Below, in pieces: positions 7,771 through 14,853 of a stretch of DNA of 17,582 nt. Within the stretch, counting starts at the first letter, position 1; the number at the start of each line of letters is the position of its first letter. The stretch spans positions 1 through 17,582 of the forward strand of contig CAYSZU010000018.1 in assembly GCA_964435635.1 (NCBI GenBank). Reading direction: 5' to 3'. Under the pieces are notes generated by a model, which did not search any database, had not been told where the DNA came from, and saw nothing but the letters and a program-made list of their open reading frames with translations. Source of the stretch: DAOOOU01 sp964435635 (lineage in GTDB: Bacteria > Bacillota_I > Bacilli_A > RF39 > UBA660). The position numbers were made by a program, and so were the translations under genes.

Positions 7771-8010
7771 CTAATTACTTTCTAAGAATTCTGTGCTAGC
7801 TCTTTGGATATCCTCGTAGGCATCAATTATTGTATCTAAAGCATCAAGTTTATTACCAAGCTTGCTTTCAAGTTTCTCCAAACGATCATATTCAAATTGA
7901 TCAATATCAAACTCTTCTTTAGAATCTTCTAAAGCTAGTTTTTCTTCAATTTGTTTATACTCAACGTCATATTGTTTCTTTAATTCTAGGGCTTTTTCTT
8001 TCGGTAACAT
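7771..8010 (-). CDS. Hypothetical 79-aa coiled-coil protein, first gene of orphan operon
   Basis: I do not recognise this family. The product is short, acidic and almost wholly helical, with heptad-like spacing (KALELKKQYDVEYKQIEEKL, then YDRLEKLESKLGNKLDALD), suggesting a coiled-coil or helical-hairpin protein. It has no signal peptide. I place the start at ATG 8008-8010, seven bases after AAGGAG. The longer reading from a TTG at 8014-8016 would touch the ribosome binding site and is rejected. A promoter and a leader hairpin lie directly upstream, so this is the promoter-proximal gene of the four-gene set. Confidence 0.8.
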   Translation of the reverse strand: MLPKEKALELKKQYDVEYKQIEEKLALEDSKEEFDIDQFEYDRLEKLESKLGNKLDALDTIIDAYEDIQRASTEFLESN

Positions 8011-8024
8011 TTCCAATCTCCTTT

Positions 8025-8047
8025 TAGTTAGACCAAATGACTAACTA
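8025..8047 (-). promoter_or_regulatory. Leader hairpin beside the ribosome binding site of the orphan operon
   Basis: A 7-bp perfect inverted repeat, TAGTTAG (8025-8031) and CTAACTA (8041-8047), has a 9-base loop and lies between the inferred transcription start and AAGGAG (8018-8023). It could be an operator or an RNA hairpin that affects translation; no family is recognised. Confidence 0.4.
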
Positions 8048-8060
8048 TTATTATGTATTA

Positions 8061-8090
8061 ATTATACCTTATTTAATAAAAAAATACACT
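8061..8090 (-). promoter_or_regulatory. Promoter of the orphan operon
   Basis: The minus strand has a perfect -10 box TATAAT (8066-8061) about 50 bases before the first gene. The best -35 candidate, AGTGTA (8090-8085) at 18 bases, is poor, so the promoter may be weak or assisted. The region also follows directly on the stop of the divergent-spaced kinase gene, with no clear terminator between them. Confidence 0.5.
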
Positions 8091-8105
8091 ATTTTATTTG
8101 CTTTC

Positions 8106-9257
8106 TTAGATTAAAATAAGCTTTTTTTCTTGCGGAATTAATTCCTGATAAGTTTTTATAATGTAATCATTTATTTCATCAAAACTTTTTTCAAATTCAG
8201 TAAGTAATTTAAACTGATTTCGGGCTCTTTCTAAATTGTGTTGGGGATGTTTTACCGTAAAATATGTATCACCGTTTATATAATCGTTTAAAAAGCGAAT
8301 TCCTAATTCATAAGTTATTACCAATATAGATTGACCTAACAATTTTACTTCAATATCACTCATATGAGGTGCCATTTGTTCAAGGTATCCCCTGGCATAA
8401 GCTTTCAATAATCTAATATCAAAAGAAACCTTTGCTAAATCTGTTTCATCTTCAGTTGCTGTTGCTGTTGCACTTCTTATGCCATCACCAAAATCATAAC
8501 CAGCACATCCTGGCATAATTGTATCCCAATCAATTACTGTTTCGAAATCACATTGGCCATTTTCCTGCCCCATCATTACATTAGATATTTTTGTATCGTT
8601 ATGACAAACCCGAAGGGGAATCAGATTTTCTTCAAGAGCAGAGGTTAAAATCGTACTTAAACTCGCTCTTTCTTTAACAAAAGTGACTTCGGCTAGAACG
8701 TTTTTTACACGGTCAACGGTATCATTTTCAACATCACGAATAAATCGCTGATAACGTTTTGCGGTATTATGAAAATCAGGAATAGTTTCTTCTAGTTCCT
8801 CAATTGGCAAATCCGCCAACATACTTTGAAAGTTACCAAAAGCCCGCCCAGTATGATAGATCACATCTTCTTCACGGCAATTATCATAAGAAATTGCTTT
8901 TTCAATGCAATTATAAGCGCGGTAATATTCTTTTTCGCCCAGCGAATCATTTTTGGTATACATTGATTTACCAGCTTTTGTCTTTATTGTAATTAACGAT
9001 TGCCTGTCATCTCCTCGAGCTTTTTTCGCTTGATCAATTGCTTGACCTACTATTTCAATATTTTTCATTACTTTATAAGGCTCAGTAAAAGCAACCGTAT
9101 TTATTTTTTGAATAATATAGCGACGCTTCTTTCGATCAGGAAATTGATAAGTGACAATAAAGGTTTTATTTATATTACCGGAATCAGTACATTGAATTCC
9201 AATCGGTTTTCCATCAGCAATAAACTCCTCAGCAACAACAATTATTTCATCAAACAT
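8106..9257 (-). CDS. nahK: N-acetylhexosamine 1-kinase-like phosphotransferase (APH fold)
   Basis: This belongs to the aminoglycoside-phosphotransferase/choline-kinase fold and most resembles NahK, which phosphorylates GlcNAc or GalNAc at C1 using ATP and feeds UDP-sugar synthesis or salvage. The catalytic loop is HNDTKISNV (219-227, D221 as base), the metal-binding region is IDWDTIMPG (242-250), then YDFGDGIRS (254-262). The N-lobe carries RYIIQKIN (46-53) with a candidate ATP-binding Lys, and PDFHNTAKRY (160-169) matches the NahK-type wording. The length of 383 aa fits. AGAGGAG precedes the ATG. No lacto-N-biose phosphorylase, transporter or epimerase gene is beside it, so the substrate is inferred from family resemblance only. 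The symbol is tentative. Confidence 0.82.
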   Translation of the reverse strand: MFDEIIVVAEEFIADGKPIGIQCTDSGNINKTFIVTYQFPDRKKRRYIIQKINTVAFTEPYKVMKNIEIVGQAIDQAKKARGDDRQSLITIKTKAGKSMYTKNDSLGEKEYYRAYNCIEKAISYDNCREEDVIYHTGRAFGNFQSMLADLPIEELEETIPDFHNTAKRYQRFIRDVENDTVDRVKNVLAEVTFVKERASLSTILTSALEENLIPLRVCHNDTKISNVMMGQENGQCDFETVIDWDTIMPGCAGYDFGDGIRSATATATEDETDLAKVSFDIRLLKAYARGYLEQMAPHMSDIEVKLLGQSILVITYELGIRFLNDYINGDTYFTVKHPQHNLERARNQFKLLTEFEKSFDEINDYIIKTYQELIPQEKKLILI

Positions 9258-9323
9258 AATAATACTCCTCTTATATTAATCGTAGCACTATCGCCAATAT
9301 ATGTCTATTATTAATGCTGAATC

Positions 9324-9352
9324 TTGGTATCTAAACAATATTATGATATACT
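9324..9352 (+). promoter_or_regulatory. Promoter of the FemAB-family gene
   Basis: TTGGTA (9324-9329) is followed by a 17-base spacer and TATACT (9347-9352), with a TGA extended -10 element immediately before the -10 box. The transcript would begin near 9359, leaving a very short leader that is almost only AGGTGAT. The rest of the 9258-9367 gap holds the upstream region of the divergent kinase gene, where I found no convincing promoter. Confidence 0.75.
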
Positions 9353-9367
9353 AATAAAGAAGGTGAT

Positions 9368-10585
9368 ATGATGAAATTTGTTGATAATCTAAGCGAAAAA
9401 GAATATCGCGCTTTTTGGAAAAAAAGCGATCTAAACCATTTCATGCAATCATACGAGTGGGGTCAAGCTAGTTATAAAAATCGCCAGCAAATCCCTTATT
9501 ATGTTGGCTTAAAACAAGGTGAAGAAGTAGTTGCCGCTGCTTTATTATTAAAAAAGGAAACGCCTTTTAAAATGAGTTATTTTTATTCCCCGCGGGGATT
9601 TACGATAGATTACTATAACGATAAAATATTAACCGCCTTTACTGCCGGGCTTAAAAAATTCCTAAAAAAAGAAAATGCTATCTATTTAAAAATGGATCCA
9701 GCCCTTGAATATCAAGACATTGATGAAAATGCCCAGCCAATTAAAGGTGGTTTTAATAATTATGCTTTATTTGATAAACTTATTAGCTTAGGTTATGTTC
9801 ATCAAGGCTTTAATAAACTTTTTGAAAAAAACCAACCGCGCTATACTTTCCGCTTCTATTTTGAAAACTATAATTCTTTTCAACAGATCGAAAATAATAT
9901 TTCACGAACTTTTAAACGCCAGATAAATCGAAGTAACGACTATGGTTTAGAAGTTTTTCAAAGCGATGACATTAAAACCTTCCACGATCTTATCAAAATA
10001 GTTTCCAAGAAAGACGGATTTGGTGAATATGGCTATGATTACTATCACAACGTTTTTAAAGAATTCGCCCCTAAAGGTAATATAAAAAACTATGTCGCTA
10101 AAATTAATCCGCCAAAATTAATAGCCAAGCTAAAAGCCGAACAAGAAAAAGAAACTAACGAGCAACGAAAAGAAAGATTACAAAAAGATATTAATTATTT
10201 TACTGCAATCGCTAAAAGTAATAAAGATCCAGAGGTCACAATCATTTCAATGCTTTGTGTTTATTCAGTAAAAGGAGCTTGGGCTTTATATGTTGGTAAA
10301 AATGAATTAGCCGAATATACCGGTGCTGTTAATCGACTTATATATGAATTTATTAAGGACGCCTATGAAGCTAAATATGTTTTTGCTGACTTATTTGGGA
10401 CAGTTGGTGATCCCCAAACTAAGTATATGAATTTAGCTGGAATTCATGAATACAAAAGAAAGCTTGGCGGTGAATACCTCGAATTCATTGGCGAATTCGA
10501 TTTAGTAAATAAGAAAATCTGGTATAAAGTATTACCAATCTGCCTAAAAATATATCGAAAATTAATTAAACTAAAAAAAAGATAA
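9368..10585 (+). CDS. FemAB/MurM-family peptidoglycan bridge aminoacyltransferase
   Basis: Family members transfer amino acids from aminoacyl-tRNA to the stem-peptide side chain of lipid II or related precursors at the inner face of the membrane. The protein (405 aa, normal length) has two GNAT-like lobes. The N-terminal lobe carries FMQSYEWGQ (about 26-34). A tRNA-synthetase-like coiled-coil arm inserts at about 245-285 (KLKAEQEKETNEQRKERLQK). The C-terminal lobe has WALYVGKN, YEFIKDAYE, FADLFGT and YMNLAGIHEYKRKLGGEY, all typical. The basic C-terminus suits membrane contact. There are two adjacent ATGs; the second (9371) is better spaced from AGG of the AGGTGAT site. Which amino acid it adds cannot be told. 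Its presence implies a peptidoglycan wall with an interpeptide bridge. Confidence 0.9.
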   Translation: MMKFVDNLSEKEYRAFWKKSDLNHFMQSYEWGQASYKNRQQIPYYVGLKQGEEVVAAALLLKKETPFKMSYFYSPRGFTIDYYNDKILTAFTAGLKKFLKKENAIYLKMDPALEYQDIDENAQPIKGGFNNYALFDKLISLGYVHQGFNKLFEKNQPRYTFRFYFENYNSFQQIENNISRTFKRQINRSNDYGLEVFQSDDIKTFHDLIKIVSKKDGFGEYGYDYYHNVFKEFAPKGNIKNYVAKINPPKLIAKLKAEQEKETNEQRKERLQKDINYFTAIAKSNKDPEVTIISMLCVYSVKGAWALYVGKNELAEYTGAVNRLIYEFIKDAYEAKYVFADLFGTVGDPQTKYMNLAGIHEYKRKLGGEYLEFIGEFDLVNKKIWYKVLPICLKIYRKLIKLKKR

Positions 10586-10600
10586 TGATTATCTTTTTTT
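10573..10600. terminator. Shared bidirectional terminator between convergent genes
   Basis: An A-rich 5' arm plus GATAA (10573-10585), a TGA loop (10586-10588), and TTATC plus seven T residues (10589-10600) form a hairpin flanked by A and T runs on both sides. It overlaps the stop codons of both converging genes and can terminate each. Confidence 0.8.
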
Positions 10601-11225
10601 ATTGTAATTTAGTTATTTTTTGTAACTCGCTATTATCAAAAACTAATTCAAAGACAGCTGGATAATCCCAGTTTTCATCAGCAATTACTTCGTCGTTATA
10701 ACTTAAAACTAATTTATTTTCTAAACTATAACCAACTTCACACCAGGTTGATAGAGCTGCTGTAATTGCCATTTGATGAGAAAATAAAGCAACTTTCTCA
10801 TCATTTTTAGCTGCGATGATTTCTTGAATTAAACTTTCCACTCGCTCTTTTGCTTGATTTATAGATTCGCCACCATTTAGTCTAAAGTTGAAATCTTTAA
10901 TCCTTCTTTGATGAAAATCTATCCCATCTAAATTTCCTAAAAAGCCAATTTTAATTTCCCCTAATTGATCTGTTACAATTATCTCTAATTTATTAGCCTC
11001 AGCTAAATATTTAGCTGTTGCAATTGCTCGAACATATTGGGATGAGTATATCTTTGTAACATCTTTAAGATAGTTCTCCGTTGCTAATTGCTTTGCTTCT
11101 GCTTCGCCAGAAACACTTAAAATTGTTTTTTCGTTTTTAACTTGAGCTATTTCATTAAGCTTATCATAAACAATGTTTTTTCGTAATGGCATCGCGTTAC
11201 CAATTAAATAAATAATCGTTTTCAT
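10599..11225 (-). CDS. Histidine-phosphatase-fold protein lacking the catalytic RHG motif
   Basis: The 208-aa sequence follows the phosphoglycerate-mutase-like (histidine phosphatase) fold. It has a first strand TIIYLIGNA (3-11), IYSSQYVRAIATAKYLA (59-75, the S-x-x-x-x-RA-x-x-TA segment with Arg66), a candidate acid Glu90 (QLGEIKIGFLG), NGGESINQAKERV (117-129), and VALFSHQMAI (145-154) with the second His150. The catalytic triplet R-H-G after the first strand is replaced by Gly9-Asn10-Ala11, so the histidine that carries the phosphate is missing and classical phosphatase or mutase chemistry should not work. It may bind a phosphorylated ligand or be a pseudoenzyme. The start is supported by AAGGAGG eight bases upstream. 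Confidence 0.82.
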   Translation of the reverse strand: MKTIIYLIGNAMPLRKNIVYDKLNEIAQVKNEKTILSVSGEAEAKQLATENYLKDVTKIYSSQYVRAIATAKYLAEANKLEIIVTDQLGEIKIGFLGNLDGIDFHQRRIKDFNFRLNGGESINQAKERVESLIQEIIAAKNDEKVALFSHQMAITAALSTWCEVGYSLENKLVLSYNDEVIADENWDYPAVFELVFDNSELQKITKLQ

Positions 11226-11248
11226 CGTTAGCCTCCTTACTATATATT

Positions 11249-11277
11249 ATTATAACAAATATTAATCACTCTGGGAA
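11249..11277 (-). promoter_or_regulatory. Promoter of the histidine-phosphatase-like gene
   Basis: On the minus strand a -35-like TTCCCA (11277-11272) and a 17-base spacer precede a perfect TATAAT (11254-11249), about 24 bases before the start codon. It lies just after yebC, so this gene can be expressed separately from the operon upstream. Confidence 0.6.
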
Positions 11278-11300
11278 ATATTTTGCCAATGAAAAAGGAA

Positions 11301-12023
11301 TTAAAAATCCCCCTCAACGTTATGATAGATTGCCGCTACATCTTCAATATCATCTAATAAATAATATAATTTCTTAAAAGCCTCTAAATCTTCATTAATT
11401 AAAACTATCTTTTCTTTAGGAAACAAACCAACTTCATCAACCTCATAATCGATATTTTCAACTAACGAATCTAAAATATCCTTAGTCTTTAAAATATCAC
11501 CTGGATTAAGACTAATTAGGAGTATTCCTTGATCATTTTCAAAATCAATTGGTTCAATTCCCGCCTCTAATAAAGCCAACATTATTTCTTCTTCGCGATC
11601 GCATTTAAAACTAATAATTGCTAGATAATCATAATTATATGCCACCGAATTTTTAACCCCTAAACTTTTATTAACTTTATTAAAAGCTGTTCTAACATAA
11701 CTAACAGTTCGGTTAACATTATCTGTTAATGTTTTAATAATTAAGGTTGAAGCTCCTGGTCCAAATCCTTCATAAGTAACACTTTCATAAGCTTCAAGAC
11801 CGTTGCCTTTGGCTTTTTCAATCGCTCTTTCAATTATATCGTTTGGAACTTGTTCCTTTTTTGCCTTGTTAACAATTCTTTTTAAAGCTATATTACTCTC
11901 TATTTCAGGAATTCCTTTTTTGGCTGTCAAATATATTTCTTTGGCATAATTAGAATAGGTTTTAGCCTTAATAGCTCCAGTTTTTTGAATACTTGCTTTT
12001 CTTACTTCATAAGCTCTTCCCAT
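11301..12023 (-). CDS. yebC: YebC/PmpR (TACO1) family protein
   Basis: Members have been described as transcriptional regulators and, in mitochondria (TACO1) and more recently in bacteria, as ribosome-associated translation factors. The 240-aa length is normal. The N-terminal helical domain starts MGRAYEVRKASIQKTGA, with NIALKRIVNKAKKEQVPNDI (44-63) and ERAIEKAKG. The central hallmark YEGFGPGASTLIIKTLTDN (84-102) is followed by NRT and the C-terminal alpha/beta domain ending in VEGDF. This wording is the form seen in Erysipelotrichia-like bacteria. It is the last gene of a run with the patatin, SDR and ZIP genes; the ATG lies 13 bases after the patatin stop behind a weak AGAAAGAA site. Confidence 0.95.
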   Translation of the reverse strand: MGRAYEVRKASIQKTGAIKAKTYSNYAKEIYLTAKKGIPEIESNIALKRIVNKAKKEQVPNDIIERAIEKAKGNGLEAYESVTYEGFGPGASTLIIKTLTDNVNRTVSYVRTAFNKVNKSLGVKNSVAYNYDYLAIISFKCDREEEIMLALLEAGIEPIDFENDQGILLISLNPGDILKTKDILDSLVENIDYEVDEVGLFPKEKIVLINEDLEAFKKLYYLLDDIEDVAAIYHNVEGDF

Positions 12024-12036
12024 AATATCATTCTTT

Positions 12037-13077
12037 CTATTTTAGTTTTTTGATAAAAACATAAACAAACTTATCTATTTTTATCTTCTTCATTCTTTTT
12101 ATCATTTTTGGTATTCGATATACTTGATAGTAATCTATATTGTTTTTTTCCATTAAGTACTCTAATGATTTAATAACAACTTCTTTGGTGGTTTTGACTT
12201 TAAAAAAAGTTTTTAATCGATTCAATTCTTTAAGGGTTATCTTTCTTGTAATTCGATTAAAATATCGTTCTTTTTTCGGTTTGAAAGAAAAACGATAACC
12301 ATCAAACTTTTTCAAAACCCGCATTGCATCAAAATAACCTAATGTTATATTTTCTCTAATTTTTCTTTGGTTTAGTTCGAAAAAAGAACAAATCGCCCTA
12401 CTTGGTTGAATATAGATAATTTCAGCATTATTTTCCTTTACCTTACGGTTTAAACCAATGCCATTATCTTTAATAGCATAAATCTTTTTATAACCCTTGT
12501 CAATCAGCATATTAACCGGACAATTATCATAAAATCCCCCATCTAAATATTTATGGCCATCAATAATTTGCTCCTTTTTAAAAATAGGCAAATAACAACT
12601 TGCTAAAACGCTTTCTTTTAGTTTCCCTAGCGGAATATCCTCTTTAAAAAGCATTAACGGCTCTAACTTTTTATATTTAACCGTTACAATCCCAAAATCA
12701 ATTGAAGAATTTCTTAAGGCCTCTTCGTTAACCATTAAATCTAAATGCTTTTTAAGCGGGGTAATATCAATTCCTCTATTTTTAATTATTTTAGCAACAC
12801 TTTTAATTGTACCCCCAATTAATTCAATTTTATTTTTTTCACTATCAATCCCAGTAGCTAGCTTTGGATCAAAACCCAAAACCTCCGCTGGCTTAACATT
12901 TGTCCACATTTCAATTAATTCATTATCGTTACCACTTGCTAAAACTGCCGCGTTAAATGCCCCAATAGAAGTTCCGCAAAAACCATCAATTTTTATTTTA
13001 CAATCCTTAATGGCAAAATATGCTCCAACCTCATAAGAACCTTTAATACCACCACCTTGAAAAGCTATTCCAATCAT
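12037..13077 (-). CDS. Patatin-like phospholipase / lipid acyl hydrolase
   Basis: A serine-aspartate dyad hydrolase of the patatin fold, expected to cleave acyl chains from phospho- or glycolipids. The oxyanion loop is FQGGGIKGSY (6-15), the nucleophile elbow is GTSIG (35-39, Ser37), and the catalytic Asp179 lies in LDGGFYDN (178-185). The core ends near residue 230. The remaining ~115 residues are strongly basic (KPKKERYFNRITRKITLKEL; MIKRMKKIKIDKFVYVFIKKLK at the end in two pieces), which could bring the protein to acidic membrane surfaces. There is no signal peptide, so it probably acts in the cytoplasm. AGGGGG precedes the ATG and the gap to the upstream SDR gene is 12 bases. Substrate unknown. 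Confidence 0.92.
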   Translation of the reverse strand: MIGIAFQGGGIKGSYEVGAYFAIKDCKIKIDGFCGTSIGAFNAAVLASGNDNELIEMWTNVKPAEVLGFDPKLATGIDSEKNKIELIGGTIKSVAKIIKNRGIDITPLKKHLDLMVNEEALRNSSIDFGIVTVKYKKLEPLMLFKEDIPLGKLKESVLASCYLPIFKKEQIIDGHKYLDGGFYDNCPVNMLIDKGYKKIYAIKDNGIGLNRKVKENNAEIIYIQPSRAICSFFELNQRKIRENITLGYFDAMRVLKKFDGYRFSFKPKKERYFNRITRKITLKELNRLKTFFKVKTTKEVVIKSLEYLMEKNNIDYYQVYRIPKMIKRMKKIKIDKFVYVFIKKLK

Positions 13078-13089
13078 TAATAATACCCC

Positions 13090-14019
13090 CTATCTTTTCC
13101 TGTTTAATAACCAAATAAATGGTTTAGCTAATAATCTAGCTAAATATCGGCGCTGACCGTATTCACTCAAACGAAGATAATAATCTTCTTGCCCTTCACT
13201 ACGGAATTTTAAAATCTTTTCTAACTCATGAGCATCAGCGTAGTTATGACAAACATAATTCTGCTCAATTAGGATAAGGGTTATTAAATAGCGCCAAGTT
13301 AAACCGTAAATTGTAAGAAATTTAATCAAATAGTCACGAAAAACAACTCTATTTTTCGGTCCTCCTGCTAAATTAAATATTTTCTTGTTTAATTTTGTTG
13401 ACTGTTTAATCGCTTCAGCAAAAGCATAACCAGCATCAACATTACTAATCATTTCGATTGTTTTATCTCGCGGGACATTAAAAATCGGCGCATCATCATT
13501 TGGCTTACCCATTACAATTGGTAAACGAAAAATAGTATAATTCTTTAAAGCTTTAATAATTACTTTCTCGGCCTCATACTTATAAAACGAATAATAATCA
13601 TCATTAGCAATATTTACTGGCGTATCAATCTGGACTGTTTTTTTATCCTCGTAAATACTTGTGCTAGATGCATAAAACAAATAACATTTAGGATTAAATG
13701 AATTTATAGCATTGACAATATTACATGTTCCATCATAATCAACGAGTTTACAAAGTTCCCCTTTTAAATTAGCAAAAGGAATTATTACTCCTGCTAAGTG
13801 AATCACATAATCGTGATCCCTAATTAAAGCGTCTATTAAAAGACGGTCATTAACATCGCCATAAACAATATTAACTTGTTTTTTATAGCGCGCAAGTTTT
13901 TGCATATTTTTTATATTCTTTAAATCTAAAGCCGTTATTTTATAATCTTCTAAAACCAAGTTTTTTAAAACATTGATGCCAATTGATCCGGCGGCACCAG
14001 TAACTAATACTTTTTTCAT
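13090..14019 (-). CDS. NAD(P)-dependent epimerase/dehydratase (extended SDR family)
   Basis: A Rossmann-fold short-chain dehydrogenase of the extended type. It has the nucleotide-binding VTGAAGSIG (6-14), a D31 in the ALDLK strand end that favours NAD(H), GDVND (54-58), HLAGV (74-78), the SST segment (118-120) with a catalytic Ser/Thr, and Y143-x3-K147. The 309-aa length is normal. The C-terminal 80 residues form the variable substrate domain and end in a basic, hydrophobic tail (ARLLAKPFIWLLNRKR), perhaps membrane-associated. The start has AAGGAGA five bases upstream, overlapping the end of the ZIP gene. Sugar-nucleotide or lipid-linked substrates are both possible; sequence alone does not decide. 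Confidence 0.9.
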   Translation of the reverse strand: MKKVLVTGAAGSIGINVLKNLVLEDYKITALDLKNIKNMQKLARYKKQVNIVYGDVNDRLLIDALIRDHDYVIHLAGVIIPFANLKGELCKLVDYDGTCNIVNAINSFNPKCYLFYASSTSIYEDKKTVQIDTPVNIANDDYYSFYKYEAEKVIIKALKNYTIFRLPIVMGKPNDDAPIFNVPRDKTIEMISNVDAGYAFAEAIKQSTKLNKKIFNLAGGPKNRVVFRDYLIKFLTIYGLTWRYLITLILIEQNYVCHNYADAHELEKILKFRSEGQEDYYLRLSEYGQRRYLARLLAKPFIWLLNRKR

Positions 14020-14028
14020 CTTATCTCC

Positions 14029-14772
14029 TTATATAAATCTTGCTAAAATAATAATTAAAAAACCACTAATAAGTCCTAAAATTGACCATTTACTTTTTAT
14101 ATTTACGACCAACTCTTTTAATAATTCAAAAAGCACAATATAAATCATCATTCCTAAAGTAATAGAAACAATTGCCCCAAAGAAGTAATCAGATATATTA
14201 GTATTAAAAATAAAGATAAGCAGAGCACCTAAAATAGTTGAACACAAAAGTAATAATAAAGTCAAAAAAGCTTTTATTCGATCTTTATCCATGTTTGAAG
14301 ATATCTGAATTCCAAAAGGAATATTATGAAGAATTACCCCTAGAGATATTAAAATCCCAAGTTTATTATTTACTAAATAGGAAGAATAAATAGTTATTCC
14401 CTCTACTATGTTATGACCTATCAAGGCCAATGCCGTTACTAATCCAATATGAAACAAATGCTTTTCATGTTTATTCTTCGTAACTTGATGATGGTTCGGA
14501 ATTAAATAATCTAAACCCTTTAGTAAAGCAACTCCTAACAAAGTAAAACCAATTAGCGAAAGTATTCTAAAACGGTTGCTAATATCACTAAATAATTCTT
14601 TTGCTTCAGGTACCAAATCTAAAATAATTACCCCGAGCATTACGGCAAAAGCCATCGCAATTGAAAACTCGGCAACCTTTTTTTTATCCTTAAATAAAGC
14701 GGCAATTAAAGCCCCTAAAAAAAAGGCCAAGCCGGCTGACAAAGTAATTAATAAAGCTCCTATTTTCCCCAT
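14029..14772 (-). CDS. ZIP-family divalent metal transporter
   Basis: An eight-helix inner-membrane protein (247 aa) of the ZIP family, importing Zn, Fe or Mn ions. Hydrophobic segments lie at about 4-27, 34-54, 69-89, 106-130, 138-157, 165-190, 193-218 and 226-247. A His-containing cytoplasmic loop (NHHQVTKNKHEKHLFH, 93-108) lies between TM3 and TM4. TM4 carries the metal site HNIVEG (120-125). TM5 carries HNIPFG (149-154), where the usual glutamate of HNIPEG is Phe153, so one ligand of the binuclear centre is missing. It is the first gene of the four-gene run and has its own extended -10 promoter. The ribosome binding site is weak (AAAGAGATGAT). Confidence 0.92.
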   Translation of the reverse strand: MGKIGALLITLSAGLAFFLGALIAALFKDKKKVAEFSIAMAFAVMLGVIILDLVPEAKELFSDISNRFRILSLIGFTLLGVALLKGLDYLIPNHHQVTKNKHEKHLFHIGLVTALALIGHNIVEGITIYSSYLVNNKLGILISLGVILHNIPFGIQISSNMDKDRIKAFLTLLLLLCSTILGALLIFIFNTNISDYFFGAIVSITLGMMIYIVLFELLKELVVNIKSKWSILGLISGFLIIILARFI

Positions 14773-14794
14773 AATATCATCTCTTTCATCAACT

Positions 14795-14803
14795 AGTATA
14801 CCA
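14795..14803 (-). promoter_or_regulatory. Extended -10 promoter of the ZIP-SDR-patatin-yebC run
   Basis: The minus strand reads TGG-TATACT (14803-14795), an extended -10 element. The expected -35 position is only a T run, so the promoter relies on the TGn extension. The start would fall near 14788, giving a leader of about 15 bases. Confidence 0.55.
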
Positions 14804-14812
14804 TTTATTAGC

Positions 14813-14846
14813 TAAATAAAAAAGCTAAAATATATATATTTTAGCT
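14813..14846 (-). terminator. Palindromic terminator of tsaB-rimI-tsaD
   Basis: Bases 14823-14846 form a perfect 24-base palindrome (AGCTAAAATATA and its reverse complement), followed on the minus strand by T residues and TATTT. It lies seven bases after the tsaD stop. The stem is almost entirely A-T apart from the two G-C pairs at its base. Confidence 0.75.
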
Positions 14847-14853
14847 AGCCTAA

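Noticed and set aside
8011..8016. TTG start for the 79-aa protein, adding two residues
   Set aside because: It would leave only one base between AAGGAG and the start; ATG 8008-8010 has normal spacing.
8067..8105. AT-only hairpin as a terminator of the kinase gene
   Set aside because: The stem (AAAATA with TATTTT) has no G-C pair and overlaps the next operon's promoter; too weak to call.
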